A stretch of 64,000 nucleotides of DNA from Tremella fuciformis (GCA_032768795.1 CP136490.1:7998001-8062000); one strand, 5' to 3'. Positions 11,682-22,777 are shown, numbered from the stretch's first letter. The notes: a model not told the origin generated them from the letters alone. Translations and numbers: made by a program.

Positions 11682-12280
11682 GACAGGGGCGTCGTAGCTA
11701 TACTATGTCAACAAGAAAGATGGGTGACTTCAAGCCATGCGCAATGGCGATTCGTGTATCCTCCCTTGTCCCTGACCTTGGACCGGGTTTGAAATGTTTA
11801 CATACTGTACCCTTAGCTCTGAAGCCAGTGCTCCTACAAGAACCCTGTATACCGCTCAGAACGGAGGCTCTAAGAGCTGTCAAACCTTCGAAGCCTGAGC
11901 CCTCTGGAGGGCTTAGCAGCACTTGGTTTCCTCCCCTTCGACAAAGGTGCCGGAAAGCGGTTAGCGCACTTGTCAAAACGAGAGATACCTCGACGATGGT
12001 CCATGTGTTAAATGCATCGACGTAGTGGCATTCGAGATGCTTTATGAAACTAAAAGGGTATACTGGCGAGGAGTCGTCCTCGCCTTTCTGACGCAATCGT
12101 GCGAGCCCTCGCAGAACTGTCGTGTCATGACTATTCTCATGACGATGGTACCGTAAATAAAATGCTAGAACACGGAATCAACGCGGAAGCAAGCATCGAG
12201 AGTATGTCCGCACGGATCAACTCAGTCAGCACGGATCATCGTCTCAGCTGCGGTATGTCCCCGCGATGTCCTTAGAAAGT

Positions 12281-12353
12281 CACTTCAGCACGTACTCGCA
12301 GTTGCCAAAAGTTTGAGACTACGAAAATCAAATGTGGCAGCCATTTTGGCCGG
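12281..12353. repeat. Left inverted-repeat arm
   Basis: Contains tactcgcagttgccaaaagt and, further in, the core gtggcagccattttggc. Its reverse complement is found at 12713-12785. Confidence 0.75.
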
Positions 12354-12712
12354 GACATACAAGGCTATTCTTGATCCAGCTCTGCTGGATGCAGCAGAGA
12401 TTGCAGAGGCTTCTTCTTTTGCTGTGATCAGCAGGGAGGTCTGGAGAGACTGTGCATAGTCTGCATGCATGCATGAGCGGTCTGTCGAGAACCCCAAGGA
12501 CTGTCAAAGTGAATCCTAAAAGGGCAATTGAGCTCAAAAAGCGAAAAGTCAGCTACACTTGCAGCACCATTGACTGGTGTATGCACAAGATGCAGCTGTC
12601 AAAGCATGTTGGTAGGCTATTCTGAAGCGTGGCTTCCAAGCGGTACTCCTCTCACAGCCGGAGCATGAAATGCAAGACAGCAAATTGCCTCGACATCAAG
12701 CCCAAATCTGGT

Positions 12713-12785
12713 CCAGCCAAAATGGCTGCCACATTTAGTTTTCGTAGTCTCAAACTTTTGGCAACTGCGAGTATGTCACGAAGTG
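12713..12785. repeat. Right inverted-repeat arm
   Basis: Contains gccaaaatggctgccac and, at the outer end, acttttggcaactgcgagta, the reverse complement of the left arm. Confidence 0.75.
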
Positions 12786-13132
12786 AATCGTTTCTGGAGA
12801 GAAGGGGGTAATAAACACTTCGAGCCACCTGCACAAACTAAAAAGAGCTTAGAACATGCCCATCAGCCTATCTGACATTCTGAGGCTGGCAAGAGCTTTC
12901 GTTCGTCAGCAGTCACCTAATAATGGCTGCAATGCAGTACTCCCGGGACTCTGGTGGTCACTTACAGGCTAAACATGTAACGCTGCTAATCGTGCAGAGA
13001 TATTGCAGTACATGGCTGAAGGGGTTAGGCACATGAACTGAAGTTATATCAAAACAGATCTCTGGTTATCTCTCGTCAAACAAGTTCAAACCAGAACGCA
13101 GCATGGGCTGGTATCCTTCACCTAGAAACTTC

Positions 13133-13945
13133 TCAATGCCTCGATCCCTCCGACGTTGCCACGAGGACTGCTTCACGGAGAGAAGGAGGCAAGTCTGCTG
13201 AAGGATAGTATGAAGGGGGAGCTTGAGCATAGAGTCTCACGTAACAACCATTGTCGGAGATCAACAGGACCTCGGGCACCCCGTAAAGGGTCCGCTTGAC
13301 CAAAGTAAACCCCTCGGCAAGCCGTTGCGCGTTCGTGATGTTTCCGGGATCCAGCGTAACAGCTTCGGACCCCTCTGAATTCTTCTTCTTGTAGGCGAAT
13401 CGGTCCATAAGCGACGGCGGTTTAGGTCCGTAGGTCGTCGACTTTCCGGTCACAAACGAAGAGCCTTGAGTCGGATAGCGGGTCGTTGTGTATCGTTTGC
13501 CGTCGCGGGACGGCTTCGTAATACTGTGGCCGGTTGGAGTGAAGTGCTGCATCTCCCCTCTCGAGTCAAAGATCAGGAAGGGCCTCTTCACTTCGATCTC
13601 ACGGTCCAGGAAGGCTTCTGGTTTGGTCTTGAGGTGTACAACTAGTGTGGAAACGTCTTGACCCTTGACAGGATAAATGTTGAAAGGCACCAGAGACAGC
13701 TCGACTTTCTCTCCATCTCTATACGTGAATGGGACCTGAACGCTCGTGAGTAAAGCCCTGAGTGTCTCATCCTCCTGTGCAGAACTTGGTCCGCTAGGTT
13801 CGTGGAACGCTTTGGAGGGTGGGCCAGCGCTGACGTTGCAGTCCTGACTCGCCGCTCGTACATAACTCATCCCGCGGCGTCTGTCGAACTTTGGTACGTT
13901 GGGTGAATCTGCAATTAAGTGAGCTGATTTCCTTCCCTCATTCAT
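13133..13945 (-). CDS. Unrecognised protein, member of a local paralogous family (copy 3)
   Basis: A 270-codon frame from the ATG at 13943-13945. A beta-rich middle (VPFTYRDGEKVELSLVPFNI, KRPFLIFDSRGEMQHFTPTG) leads to the family tail: AQRLAEGFTLVKRTLYGVPE, VLLISDNGCYVRLYAQ and APPSYYPSADLPPSLREA. The last element matches EPPSYRAEPDLPNSLRY of copy 1 closely. An upstream exon is possible: a frame from the ATG at 14309 ends at a GTGAGT donor near 13976 and could be spliced in, giving a longer N-terminus. I could not settle the acceptor, so the conservative start is given. The function is unknown. Confidence 0.65.
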   Translation of the reverse strand: MNEGRKSAHLIADSPNVPKFDRRRGMSYVRAASQDCNVSAGPPSKAFHEPSGPSSAQEDETLRALLTSVQVPFTYRDGEKVELSLVPFNIYPVKGQDVSTLVVHLKTKPEAFLDREIEVKRPFLIFDSRGEMQHFTPTGHSITKPSRDGKRYTTTRYPTQGSSFVTGKSTTYGPKPPSLMDRFAYKKKNSEGSEAVTLDPGNITNAQRLAEGFTLVKRTLYGVPEVLLISDNGCYVRLYAQAPPSYYPSADLPPSLREAVLVATSEGSRH

Positions 13946-14544
13946 TGTGCCTCGTCATCACTTTGATAGGGACTCACATGCTAGGGATTGGAATGGCGAA
14001 CGGGTGCGGCAGAGGTGTGTGGGATGTCGAGTCGGTGCCAGCGGTGTAGAAGCGAGCCCCGACTGCGGGTGGGCGATGGTCTTCAAGACGCGCGATTGTC
14101 CGAACTCTCGCAAGTCTGAGACACTTCGCAGCGGTCCAACCATTGTCGGGGTCCAAGGCTTCGAGCTGTATTTTCCAATAATCCTGACATCCTTTGCATC
14201 GACGAGGTCTGACTTTGAACCCTTCCTGCGACAAGAGGCAACGTGCAGCATCAAAGTAGCCCGGAAAGGACGAAGGGGTGGAAGACTCCAAACCGCGAGT
14301 TGCTCGCATGAGCTGTGCCAACCAGTCGACTCGACAATGAATTGGCGATTAAGTCTGGCCAAATTATCTGAGCCTTTCAGTTTCAAGCGATTGAAAATAC
14401 ATGCATTCGCATCACTGTGCACATCACTGTGCAGCATATCTGTATGATGTGATCCAGGAAGTCTCAAACCCGCCAAGAAGACTTGCTCTCTCCCTCTGCG
14501 AGCGACGAGAATTGCTCCGTCCACAGGCTCTGTGGTCTCGGACG

Positions 14545-15775
14545 TCATCCATTGACCCAACTTCCAAAAGGGCCAGTTTTGCGGACCTGGACGTTTGGCT
14601 CGGGCCGAGGTCCCGATATCGGATACTCCAGTAAACTTGCAAAGGTCTCTGTACCCGATTCGAGACCCCTGTAGTCCGAAGACAGCGCAAGGGTGCCGTG
14701 ACAAATTTGGTTCTCCTCAAGTCTGATGAAGTTGCCATTCTTGTGAATGACGACAGCTTGCCTTATGTCCCGCATCTCAATGAGGAGCAAATCATTTGGA
14801 AGCCACTTTGATGGATCTACGCTTGCGTGCTCGGAGTGAATGTTCTGCGTGTGGGTTGTGGGTTGTGGGTTGCGTGCGGGCACTAGATTCTGCCTCGACG
14901 TTCCGCTCGCCAGATTCCTTGTGTTGAAGGTTCCAAAGGCAATCCCAATCCTTCTGGCTGGAGTGGCAGTTCGGATCGGGCCAAGAGAAATAACTTGGGA
15001 GTCCCCAATAGTGACTCTGCTTGTAATCCAAACCCGAAAGATCGTACGTTGAGCGTCGGAACCACATGTCCGGAATAGCATACTGGGTGCTGCCGTCGAA
15101 GCGAAAGGATACTTTGGCAGAGTCAAAGTCTATGGAGTGCGAGCGGCTCGACAGTCTGCGCAGTTCGAGGATCTCTTCGCTGTTGTGCATTGGAAAGGTG
15201 ATCTTTTATGGCAAGCTGGTCAAGGAATATTCGCGGACCTCAGCGGTGAGATTCCCTTGGCTCACCTCACGGTCGCGTAAGAATGTCTCGTATCCGGGCG
15301 CGGATTCTGACGTGATCTTGTAGGCTATGGACTCGTCCACGAGATGATCTGACCCCTGCTCATATTGTTTCGCACGCGCAGTCAGGGCTTTCAGAGTGAG
15401 GTATTGCTTGACCGAGGACCATTTGTTCTCCGTAGCACCAGTCTCTGCCGATACACCTGTATCTCCAGAGCGCTTCCACTCTGATCTTTCGACTGCATCC
15501 ATGAACCCATCGGGAGATCGCCCTCCGATGCTGCTCCCACATCGAATTTCCCCCGTAAGAATTTCGCATGTTCTTGTTTCCCCGCCTCGATGGGTAGAGA
15601 TATTGTAGTTCATATCTCCTGACTCTGGCCGATCTGGCCCCAAATCGTTCAGCTGAATGCCGACTTCGGCTTCAGACATGCCGGCCGAATTCGTAAATTG
15701 ATACCGGGTCTCAGTCAGTATGCGAGTGTTGAAGTTCAGAGATACCCAGTCGAAGGTTGAGCATGGAAACACCAT
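14545..15775 (-). CDS. Unrecognised family member (copy 4), exon structure unresolved, possibly a pseudogene
   Basis: The first exon probably begins at the ATG at 15773-15775 (MVFPCSTFDWVSLNF) and runs to about 15210, rich in charged residues. A second block in another frame reads SIDFDSAKVSFRFDGSTQYA and YDLSGLDYKQSHYWGLPSYF. A third block reads WLPNDLLLIEMRDIRQAVVI, HKNGNFIRLEENQI and ends GPFGSWVNG at 14545. The third block matches the tail of copy 2. An intron with donor gtccgc near 15258 can join blocks 1 and 2, but I found no clean intron for blocks 2 and 3. The locus may therefore carry a frameshift. The function is unknown. Confidence 0.45.
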
Positions 15776-16211
15776 GCGGATTGCCTTTGCGGTCTCCCGG
15801 GGCCTTTCCCTTTGTACAGAGTTGCATTCGAGAAAAAGCTCGATGCGAAGTGCCACAGTGCCACACTCGCTGACTGCCACGCGAGATCCTCGTGTTGGCT
15901 ACAATGGCCGTTCAACACGCCTTGTCGTCATATGCAGACCCACATTCCTTGTTCAATTTGTGCACTATAGCGACCCACATCAGCGGCATAGCACCAAGCC
16001 AGGTCCACAAGAGGCCGTGGCCGCGTGTACGACGTGCTCGAGTCAGACCTGGCCCAAAGGTCGCCAAAATCACGTTCCACCCATCGATCATTTACCTCGC
16101 CGTTCCGGCCGCGAAGCAACTTGACATTCCTCCCCTACTTCCCCCCAACCTGACCGACGACACGCTTATACCGCCCCTTTCATATACTATATGCGGTAGC
16201 CCGTGAGCGCC
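15776..16211. other. Intergenic region upstream of DCP2
   Basis: About 440 bases between divergent genes. It becomes pyrimidine-rich toward the DCP2 start (tcctcccctacttccccccc region near 16130-16150), as is common for promoter or 5' leader sequence in these fungi. No other gene is supported. Confidence 0.45.
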
Positions 16212-19004
16212 ATGGATTCACACGATCCTGCACAACACTCTTTATACGATTCCGACCCAGCGGAATCGTCCTCTTCGGCCATGGCATCACGACATCGCCC
16301 GACGAGTCCTCGTGAAGACGACGAGGAGGCCGGCGAGGAGAACGTCTTCAGATATATGACATTCGAAGAGATCCTCGAGGACCTCAGTGCTCGCTTCCTC
16401 AACAACCTGCCCCAAGAGGAAATCGAGCCCGTCAGAGCCTACTGGGCAGCCGAACAGGCGTGGGTCGCCTTCCCTTTCTCTCTCTACCATGATTCTGATC
16501 CAGACAGTCACTGGTTTTACGAAGACTACATTCGACCTCTCAAGCCTCAGCTACCCGTCCTTGGACAGAAGAACTTCTCTCAGCTTCTCATCTCTCAATC
16601 ACCTTTGGCGCACGAGCTCGGCGGCACGGGTGGCGTCGACTACGACGCTGTGTGGGCAGAGTACTGTGACTACAAGAAGATGGTTCCAGTATGCGGCGGT
16701 ATCCTTATCAACAAATCCGGTGACAAGGTAAATCATCTGCTCACCACCACCGTCTGACCAGCACCTCATTCGTCTTCATCATGCTGCTGGTTTCTCATCC
16801 GTTGTATCTGGCTGACGAGTCAGTGCCTCATGGTTCGGGGTTGGAAGGAGAACGCAGGCTGGTCTTTTCCTCGGGGTAAGATCAATTCGGCGGAGAGTGA
16901 CGTGGCTTGTGCAATACGCGAGGCAAGTATCCCGCGTCTATGTACGCCCTTTCCGACTGACACTCAGGTCGAAGAAGAGACCGGCTTTGATCTCACCGGG
17001 CTCATCAACCCTGCCGACAACATTCAGACTCAGATCAGTGCTCAGAGCGTGACCATGTTCATTGTCAAAGACATCGACGAGTCCACAGTTTTTGAGACTC
17101 AAACGCGCAACGAAATCGGGGTATGCCCCGCCCTCGCCAATGAACGCAATCAGCTGAGATTCGGTAGGCCATCGAATGGGTAAAGTTGACAGATCTCCCA
17201 ACTTGGACAGGACGACGCGGCCCGAAGGCAACCGGAGGTAAAGGGCAGAAGAAGTTTTACAACGTCACTCCATTTGTTGGGTAAGTGTATCTCAAGCGCC
17301 TCCACTAGCCTGTCCTTGGGCGCTTAGCAGTCTCATGAGGATCGCTGACTGAGCAGTCCGCTCAAGCGGTGGCTTACAGAACGCGGGATGAACCCCAACT
17401 CGAAGCCTCGTAAGGGTACGAAGAATCAGGACACCACGGACACTGCTTTCCGCGACCTCCAGCCATACCAATTCGATCCTGTGGCTCCGGACCCCAAACC
17501 CATTCACCCAGAGGCCCGTCAACATTCTGCGCTGGACGATCTTTTTACCAGATTTGTTCGCGGGCAGAACGAAATGCTACGAGCTCCTTCTGTCGTAAAT
17601 GGGGGCGATAATCGAGAAGGAATGCGCCGACTGCTCGGCACGATGCATACACGCACAGGCCAGATGCCCTTGGGTGGCATGGACCCGTTGCAGGAGGAAG
17701 ACGACGTTCTGGCGCGACTGCTTGGAACTGTGTCCGTTGCCAGCACTTCTGACGACGCGCCACAAGCGCCCGCCACAGCCAAGCAGAACAAACTCCTCTC
17801 TATGCTCAACCAAAGCCCGGCTCGAACCGGGACACCCCAATCCAGCGGTAGTCGACCCAACGCGAGCACTCATCAGGCCAGTCTGCTGCAAGTCCTTACA
17901 CCCACCAACGAGGGGTCCAGACAGATAGCGGTTCAGTCTCCCCTGCATTCCGACTCACGAGTGCAGTCTCAAGCCGCCACACCGGCCCCGAATACTGGCG
18001 ACAGCGCCAATCTGTCGGTAGATGAGGAAAGGAGGAGGAAGCAGATCTCGCTTCTCGAGATGACCGCTGCTGGTGCTGCCCGCGATGCGGCACGAGGCCC
18101 CGAACGTGCTCCCTCCAAGCCCAGCCCGCGTGAACAGAATTCGCTTGGCTTCTCACCTGGACACATACCGCAACGGGTCAGCCCGCCAAGCCAAGCACCT
18201 GTTGTTCCGACAACCTTCGCTTTGCCCGCTCGACCTCCTCCCCAAGCTCCGCCCATGTTAAGGCCCATGTCAATGCCCCATCCATACACCGGATCTCAGC
18301 AGCACACTCTGCCCTCACCACCGAATCTGGCGATTCCTCCACCCCCTGCATACGACGACCATTTCTTCCATCCTGGGCAGCAGAACAATCTGCCTGGTCC
18401 GTTACGCCCTCCTATCCCGAACAGCGAGCGTCAGCAGAACCTCTTGAACGCTCTACATGGTGCCGGAAGTCGGCCTCCCAGCTTGCCGAATCCGCCGATG
18501 ATGCACGCTCAATTTCATCACACTTATGGCATGCAGCAGCCCGCCAACCGGCCCGCTGTGATGCCCGGAAATGGGTCGACACTAGCTCAGCAAGGCGCAA
18601 TGCAAGGAATCTACCATCCACCTGCATTCGTACCGCCTGCTCAGCCCTTCCCCATGCAACATGGCTTCCCGCCTCAGCCACACCTGAACTCTGGTCCAAA
18701 CAGCCTCAGTGGCTTCCCAAATGTCACAGGCCAAGCCCCTCGACTGCCTACAGGTCTGGTCCCCGGCTCTGGCCCTATGGGCAGCTACCAGTCCTCAATG
18801 CAAGGACCTCCGTCGAGCTATCATGCTCCGATGCAGAGTGGCCAGTACCAACCTCAGCCGACGATGTCCTTCGCAGGAGGAAACGGCATGCGCACCTCGC
18901 CCAACAAACCTCTGGGACCGAGCGCTTCTATCCATCACCCCGCTCCGCGCCCTCCTCCTGGGTCTGCTCAACTTCTGGCGATGATGAACAGCGGTCAACG
19001 ATGA
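16212..19004 (+). CDS. DCP2: mRNA-decapping enzyme subunit 2 (Nudix hydrolase)
   Basis: DCP2 removes the m7G cap in 5'-3' mRNA decay, in the cytoplasm and P-bodies, with Dcp1 and Edc3. The start MDSHDPAQHSLYDSDPAESS precedes the Dcp1-binding regulatory domain (FEEILEDLSARFLNNLPQEE, AEQAWWxF-like EQAWVAFPFSLYHD). The Nudix fold follows: CLMVRGWKENAGWSFPRGKI, and the Nudix box G-K-I-N-S-A-E...A-I-R-E-V-E-E-E-T-G is complete across an intron near 16924. Box B is present (PLKRWLTERG). The 17.4-19.0 kb exon encodes a long Pro/Gln-rich tail with several short leucine motifs (LLSMLNQS, LLQVLTPT, LLNALHGA, LLAMMNSG). These resemble the helical leucine-rich motifs that bind Edc3 or Pat1 in fission yeast. 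Confidence 0.96.
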
Positions 19005-19647
19005 TGTTTCACCCGACCTGTCGATTCAAGCCCCATACCGCTGCTTGCAGGAACGAAATTCGATTCATTGACGATGACCACAGAGCCCGAACGCTGTGCA
19101 TACTTCCAGCCTGGACCACATGTTCGCAACACCGATCACCCTGTGAAAGATGTTCCATCAACTGCGCACGAATCTGTTTACAGATCTACCTGTCCATGCA
19201 TGACTGTGACATTTGTGCCCTTGGTACGCGTGCTTGAGCACCAAAGCGGCACGTCGAGAGAGTCGCAGCTCGCGGTCCGACTCAAGCAATAGAGGAAAGG
19301 CTGTCTCTACAATCCCGTTGGACAGACACCGCAATGACAATTCCTCTGGGACTGCCTCCGGAAGGACTGATATTTGTTCCTAGTCGCAAGCGTCAGAGTA
19401 CTCACAGGTCTTCGAGAGACAGCGGCCTAAACTCAAAGGGTGAAAGATCTGGACTCCCGCCCCGTGCGCGTCAGAAGGCCTATTCGAAGCGCTGAAGAAG
19501 TTTGAGTCGGTCCTTTCACCGCGCACTCAGAAAGGATGACTTGCTTCTCTCTTCTGGAGCGCCGACAGAGGCTCGGAGACCCGCGATGATGAATTGGGCA
19601 ACTGTACTAATTTCCCATTAGTGTCCGAGTCCCCCGCCGTCGGCAAG
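19005..19647. other. Intergenic region
   Basis: About 640 bases between the DCP2 stop and the RS-protein start, holding the DCP2 3' UTR and the next promoter. A ctaatttcccattag stretch at about 19606-19620 resembles a branch site plus acceptor, so an untranslated first exon of the next gene is possible. No other gene is supported. Confidence 0.4.
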
Positions 19648-20899
19648 ATGAAGGGACGCCCCCAGACACGGAGGCAATCAGATTCTTCCAGTGGCAGCAG
19701 CGTGGCTTCCGACAAGACTGTATGGCCGGGGCGAGGCAAAGCGCGAACGTATCGACCACGCCGCAAGGGATCGAGGAGCCCTCGAGGAACAGAAGCGGTG
19801 AGTTTGGCCTGATTGAGAGCTCTCAGAGGTATGCCATTATCGCTGATACAGATAGAGACATCATAGACCAAGGCATGCCAGGCAAAATGCCCCCAGGTAT
19901 CCTGACCGATACGACTCTTCCAGCGGTCACGACTCCTCTCACAGATCGACTCGTCGCTCGGAGCGAGGTCAAGCGAGACATCGGAGGACACGTCAGGCTC
20001 CTAAAGACAGATATGCTGAACGTGATGGCCATTATGGCGAGTCGGCGGCGTCTCGACGGGAACCACCCCTAAGCACCACCTACGATCATCGAGAAGAGCA
20101 ACCTCGGGGTCGCTCGAGACGTGACTATCCGGAGAGAAGTCGGGATTGGGTTTTTCGGTCTGACGGTCGTGAGGGTAATGCTCGTCTTCCGACAAGACCT
20201 CTTCGTTCCATACTCAAGGATACAAGCAATCCGTCCCGCTCACGGTCGCGTTCACGGTCACGGTCCTTGTCCAAAGTCAGATTTCCTGAAAAGCTGGAGA
20301 TCCCGGCCACGTCGGGCTATAGCTCGGGAGCTGACAAGTCTGCGGAAGAGACTTCGCACCTAGCACCTCCCCCTCCTCCCCCAACTCGAAACGATTCTTT
20401 GACTCAGCCGCACCCGCAGAAGAGGTATGGCACTGAGGGGCGACTTGAGTGGGACAAATCTCGGGACATCCTGCCCCGGACCCACCATCCGGCATCTCGT
20501 GCCCATCCCACAGAGGCGGATCGTTGGAGACTTGACTCGTCAGCCTCACCACGGCGGCGACTCTGGTCGGGACGGATAAGAGCTGCGCCTTCGCGACAGA
20601 AAAGTCCTGGACGAGCAAGACGACAGGGAACTTCGTCTATGGGAGGCACTGCCGAGTCATTCGGGCCGCTGGAACAGGAACGTGACTACCGACCGGGCAA
20701 TCCAATCGTCTATTCCAAGTCAATTCAGGGGACTACCGCGACTGGTCTGCAATGGTCTGCACGGCACGTTCTGATTAGCTCTGTCGAATCGGCGCAGTCG
20801 TCCGCAGCCCGACTCGATGACTTCACCCTTCGATACAGACGTATCACTCGAAGGAGCCGTAGCCGCTCGTTAGGTCGCTCCCGTGCGCCGAGACGGTGA
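19648..20899 (+). CDS. Arginine/serine-repeat protein, probable nuclear RNA-processing factor
   Basis: Two exons. Exon 1 starts at the ATG at 19648 (MKGRPQTRRQSDSSSGSS) and ends GSRSPRGTEA at a gtgagt donor (about 19800). The second exon starts near 19857 and stays open to 20899. It is Arg/Ser/Asp-rich throughout, with RSRSRSRSRSLSKVRFPEK (an RS run followed by a KVRF element like a PP1-docking motif), a six-proline tract and a C-terminal RRSRSRSLGRSRAPRR. No RRM or other folded domain is visible. RS tracts are typical of splicing or export factors phosphorylated by SR kinases, so this role is inferred. No orthologue is recognised. The joined frame has no stops, which supports the model. Confidence 0.62.
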
Positions 20900-21184
20900 T
20901 TCTCAGCGACGCACGGACATAACCCATCAGCTCGCTCTCCAGCTTGTCACGAGCACGTGAAGCCATATTATCAGAAAGGAGTTGAGAGGGCTGACGAGCG
21001 CATTGTGTCATAGACAGATGGCTCCCCACATGGGTCCCCTTTGCTTCACACCGACGAATCGCCCACATAATAAAGGAGGTCAGCCCTACGCGAGACATTC
21101 TGTTTTCATGATGCCACACTATGAGTTGTCGTCATGCATATATATACGATGCTGCGAGGACGATCACAGTCACATACAGTCGAT

Positions 21185-21670
21185 ATGCGACTTTCCATCT
21201 TCACTTGGGCAGTGCCCATCTGCGCGCTCGGACTTGAGGTCCGTGCGACATGCAGTAAAGACAATCCGGAGGGCAGTTTTCAGGTCAATCTTGCGCCATT
21301 CACCAACTGGGCACAGCTGCCACCGGTCCGTCCCCGACAGCCACTTTCTATGACCTAATTGACGTTGCAGTACTCGTACGCCCAGAATACGTTCTACGGG
21401 CTTTCGAGCTTTAAAGTCCCGTTTTGCTCTACTTTCAATTTCCTTGCAGGAGCTGTCGACTCTAAGACCAGCGACCCGCTCGACTTCAGCACGTCCCCCA
21501 ATATCAACCTTTTCAATGTAAGTCGAACCGATCCAAAGCTCGTTCTGGCTGAGATGATCTAGGGCACGTTGTACGGCTCGCTGACAAACGGCTCCCTCAA
21601 CGTGCTCAGTGTACTGGCAGAGCCACCTTGGGTGACTCTTTCTGGACCCGATTCTCTCAAGATGAAATGA
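21185..21670 (+). CDS. Small secreted protein
   Basis: Three short exons join in phase to give about 130 residues. The N-terminus MRLSIFTWAVPICALGLEVR is a typical signal peptide, probably cut near the following ATC. The mature part reads FQVNLAPFTNWAQLPP, then YSYAQNTFYGLSSFKVPF and, after the second intron (gtaagt donor near 21518), GTLYGSLTNGSLNVLSVLAE. It contains few cysteines and no transmembrane segment or GPI signal. The small size, signal peptide and lack of a recognised domain fit a secreted or cell-wall protein, or an effector-like protein; no function can be assigned. It is followed convergently by the gene at 22025. Confidence 0.6.
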
Positions 21671-22024
21671 AAAGCCTTGACTCAAGTGCTTGATTATATG
21701 AAGTCAGTATGCTCGTAATTATGTTTATACAAAAGTCCGCTACTTTGTTGAGACGAGATTCGGACCCCTCTATCGGCTTGTACAGATTTGCTGTGTTCGC
21801 AAGCGGGAAAGAAGGCTAGCCCCTCTGCTCGTGATTGTCCGACAGAGACCCACACTGTGATCAAGTACGCCTCACCTCTCTCAGCATTCTGATTCGGCTG
21901 ATTCCGCGTGCAGTCTGAAATAGTTGGCGGGCAGCGAGGAAATATAAAATATGTAATGCATACTGCGTGCTAGCAGATTACGTCAAAACAAGAGAAAGCA
22001 AGAGGATGTGAAGAGAACAACGAA
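21671..22024. other. Intergenic region between convergent genes
   Basis: About 350 bases, AT-richer than the flanking genes. It presumably holds both 3' UTRs. No gene or repeat is seen. Confidence 0.4.
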
Positions 22025-22777
22025 TCACCTCCACCGACTGTACTTCTTGGCGGCGTCTATCACGGTCATTGCACTGATGGCTCCAGCCATCGTTACGACG
22101 GTAGCCTGTAGAGCGAGAGCGATACCAGTGTTCACGTTCTTGAGAAGAGCGGACCGTTCATCTGCTTCGACCGTGGCCGTCGATTTGTGCTCCCGATGCT
22201 TGTCCACCGTACGTTGAGTGGTCGAAGGCTTGTTTGACGCTTGGGTCGTATCCTGCTTGACATCTATGGCCCGAGCTATGTTAGGATGATCGATGGTGGA
22301 AGAGCTCCTGACTGTCTCCGGCAGCGTCTTGATCGTTTCGGCGAGAAAGTGGCACTGCCCACGAAAATACCCATTATTGAATCTCGTAACGTTGGGACCG
22401 TGAGTGGTACCGCCTGCATCGGCGTCGGAAACCTTGAGTTTCTCCTGTCGTTCTAGATACGACTGAACTGCCCCGAAGATCCCATCAATGAGCTCTTTGC
22501 GCGATTGCGACAAAGCCAGACTGGGCTTGGTATTAGCAGACAGAGCACCTTGATCCAGCATCGTCAAAGTGACCTCGTCGTCCACGCGCGAAGCGGAAGG
22601 CTGATCATTGTCGGCTTTGCCTAAGGAGACAAGCGTCTCGTCTCCTTCTTGTTCCGCGACATCGGTGACGATTTCTGAGTACCCCTCTTCGCCGGGAAGG
22701 ATAACGGTTGATTCGAGCGTGTCAGGACCGATGTCAGAAGTATCGTCTACGGTTGAAGGTGCGCTGGGTCGTGGCAT
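22025..22777 (-). CDS. Unrecognised protein with a C-terminal hydrophobic tail
   Basis: An intronless frame of 250 codons from the ATG at 22775-22777. The N-terminal 80 residues are acidic and disordered (LPGEEGYSEIVTDVAEQEGD). A helical middle (KELIDGIFGAVQSYLERQEK) follows. Near the C-terminus a hydrophobic stretch (GIALALQATVVTMAGAISAM) is followed by a short basic end (KKYSRWR), the arrangement of a tail-anchored membrane protein. The next minus-strand gene (23442-24437) has a similar overall plan, so the two may be old duplicates. No domain is recognised. Confidence 0.6.
   Translation of the reverse strand: MPRPSAPSTVDDTSDIGPDTLESTVILPGEEGYSEIVTDVAEQEGDETLVSLGKADNDQPSASRVDDEVTLTMLDQGALSANTKPSLALSQSRKELIDGIFGAVQSYLERQEKLKVSDADAGGTTHGPNVTRFNNGYFRGQCHFLAETIKTLPETVRSSSTIDHPNIARAIDVKQDTTQASNKPSTTQRTVDKHREHKSTATVEADERSALLKNVNTGIALALQATVVTMAGAISAMTVIDAAKKYSRWR

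Larger units (their letters stand above)
12281..12785. mobile_element. Foldback/MITE-like element with 73-bp terminal inverted repeats
   Basis: Left arm 12281-12353 and right arm 12713-12785 are reverse complements over 73 bp. By eye the inner 61 bp (12293-12353 against 12713-12773) differ at 3 positions and the outer 12 bp at 4. The 359-bp interior has no convincing open frame and does not encode a recognisable transposase. The size and structure fit a non-autonomous foldback or MITE-type DNA element. I could not define a target-site duplication. It lies between two members of the divergent gene family. Confidence 0.65.
11682..13132. other. Gene-free stretch containing a foldback element
   Basis: About 1.45 kb between copies 2 and 3 of the local family. 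Its main content is the inverted-repeat element at 12281-12785. The remainder (11682-12280 and 12786-13132) has only short frames without motifs. It is less GC-rich than the coding regions around it. Confidence 0.55.

Noticed and set aside
13958..14704. A 248-codon minus-strand frame read as a separate gene
   Set aside because: It overlaps the end of the fourth family copy in another frame, has no ATG near its start and shows no motif. Kept only as part of the unresolved region.
16387..16731. Alternative-frame ORF within DCP2
   Set aside because: It overlaps the DCP2 regulatory domain, whose frame carries clear family motifs; the alternative has none.
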